Below are positions 24,431-25,246 of a stretch of DNA of 25,246 bases, piece by piece; the stretch's first letter is position 1; every line of letters starts with the position of its first letter. Made by a program: the position numbers and the translations under genes. The DNA lies in IMG/VR virus record IMGVR_UViG_3300030333_004022, positions 1-25,246 of that record; one strand, given 5' to 3'. The notes beneath the pieces are model-generated. The model had not been told where the DNA came from, did no database searches, and worked only from the letters and a program-made list of their open reading frames with translations. The DNA comes from a virus.

Positions 24431-25246
24431 ACCGTATCCCCGATTCCTAATATTTTGTTTAAGTCTTCATATACATTTGGTGTTTGATTCAACACTATAT
24501 CAAGTATAACATTTCTATTATGTATAAATTTATCTTCCATACTCCAATAAATTTTATGTAATTCTTTTTTATCAAGTTTCATCACTCTATCTATTTCTGA
24601 TAAAACCATTTTTAATCTTTTTTGTGGGTCAAACTCCTCATCATAACTTTCATCAAATAATTCTGGAAAAGTTTCAAATCCCAATTCTCTTAATTTCTTT
24701 AAACTATGTTTGTGATTCACTATAATGAATGGATGATATGACCATAATGCATTTAAAGTTTTTTCTGTTAAGAATATTGGTAAATGATATGAATAAGTGT
24801 CATTGTCAAACTCCATCTCATAATTTGTCTCACATACAACACTAAAGTATGAGTTGTTATAAAAATCATAATTAGGACTATAACGACCAAGAAAGGATTG
24901 TGAATTATTAAATTCTTCCCAATCTATTCTAATTGGTATTCTATTTAAAAATTCTTTATTAAAATACTCCAATAAATTAAATTCTTTCAAAACTCTTGTA
25001 TCACAAACAACATGGTCTATTTTTTGACCCCGACTATTCACAATATTTTGTAAATTATCATTAAAACTAATTAATCCTTGTTTGTCATATTGATTTTTTA
25101 GTAAATGATTCTGAACAATAACCCTATGTGTCATTGGATTTGCAACAAGTGATAGAATTTTATAATCTCTTAATTGACGATTAGGTTTTAAAAACAATCC
25201 ATCCTTTTCATATAATTTATTATATTCTCCACCCATAGTGGTAACT
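24427..25246 (-). CDS. Glycosyltransferase-like protein, partial (5' end beyond window), paralogue of the gene at 19200-20603
   Basis: The frame is open to the right edge without an upstream stop, so the first ATG at 25236, which has no ribosome binding site, is probably internal. The visible part contains SVVCETNYE (about 132-140 from that ATG), FLTEKTLNALWSYHPFIIVN (155-174) and LGFETFPELFDESYDE (185-200). All align with the C-terminal half of the 467-residue protein of the same cassette (SVVTESNF, ITEKTWK, FHPFIVFG, DESYD). The paralogue suggests that about 200 residues are missing at the N-terminus. It shares the TEK-type segment of GT10-like transferases. Ends in an ATGA overlap with the epimerase gene. 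Confidence 0.8.
   Translation of the reverse strand, partial: VTTMGGEYNKLYEKDGLFLKPNRQLRDYKILSLVANPMTHRVIVQNHLLKNQYDKQGLISFNDNLQNIVNSRGQKIDHVVCDTRVLKEFNLLEYFNKEFLNRIPIRIDWEEFNNSQSFLGRYSPNYDFYNNSYFSVVCETNYEMEFDNDTYSYHLPIFLTEKTLNALWSYHPFIIVNHKHSLKKLRELGFETFPELFDESYDEEFDPQKRLKMVLSEIDRVMKLDKKELHKIYWSMEDKFIHNRNVILDIVLNQTPNVYEDLNKILGIGDTV

Noticed and set aside
1-25246. tRNA genes, CRISPR arrays, insertion sequences or attachment sites
   Set aside because: The window is nearly all coding with no gap above about 60 bases; no cloverleaf, regular repeat array, transposase or flanking direct repeat was seen.

Overview
The window is an AT-rich, almost gap-free segment of a tailed-phage genome of the T4-like (contractile-tail) type, probably marine. 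Every supported gene lies on the minus strand, so transcription runs from high to low coordinates. The longest gaps are about 60 and 35 bases, and many junctions are 1- or 4-base overlaps (TAATG, ATGA), as in a tightly packed late operon. I see no tRNA, rRNA, CRISPR array, insertion sequence or convincing terminator. The phage assignment rests on a T4 gp17-like terminase, a gp20-like portal and a gp21-like prohead protease in transcriptional order.

Right part (about 17.3-25.2 kb, transcribed first): a translationally coupled cassette of sugar/surface-chemistry genes. It holds two related glycosyltransferase-like proteins (one cut by the window edge), an NAD-dependent sugar epimerase/dehydratase, a phytanoyl-CoA-dioxygenase-like protein with an altered iron site, a fusion of a DUF5672-like domain to a transketolase/E1-beta-like domain, an SGNH-hydrolase-like protein and a radical SAM protein. 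They probably make or modify a glycan on the host surface or virion, but no substrate can be read from the sequence.

Middle (about 9.0-17.3 kb): a zeta-toxin/polynucleotide-kinase-like P-loop protein, a GH108 endolysin, two small proteins (one with a papain/transglutaminase-like Cys-His-Asp pattern), a 7Fe-type ferredoxin, a basic 218-residue protein and a 1590-residue polypeptide. The last joins a CCA-adding-enzyme-like nucleotidyltransferase, a possible ADP-ribosyltransferase fold, an NMNAT/cytidylyltransferase-like domain and a DNA/RNA-ligase-like nucleotidyltransferase. This giant protein is the most unusual object here. Together with the P-loop kinase it suggests an RNA-repair or NAD-linked system, possibly packaged in the head.

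Left part (1-9.0 kb): zinc-ribbon protein, two small coiled-coil/membrane proteins, terminase, portal, three uncharacterised head-region proteins, prohead protease, and a partial protein with an N-terminal DUF3008-like domain. Host clues are weak: a signal peptide ending FGQ and a ferredoxin type common in Bacteroidota/Marinimicrobia-like lineages.
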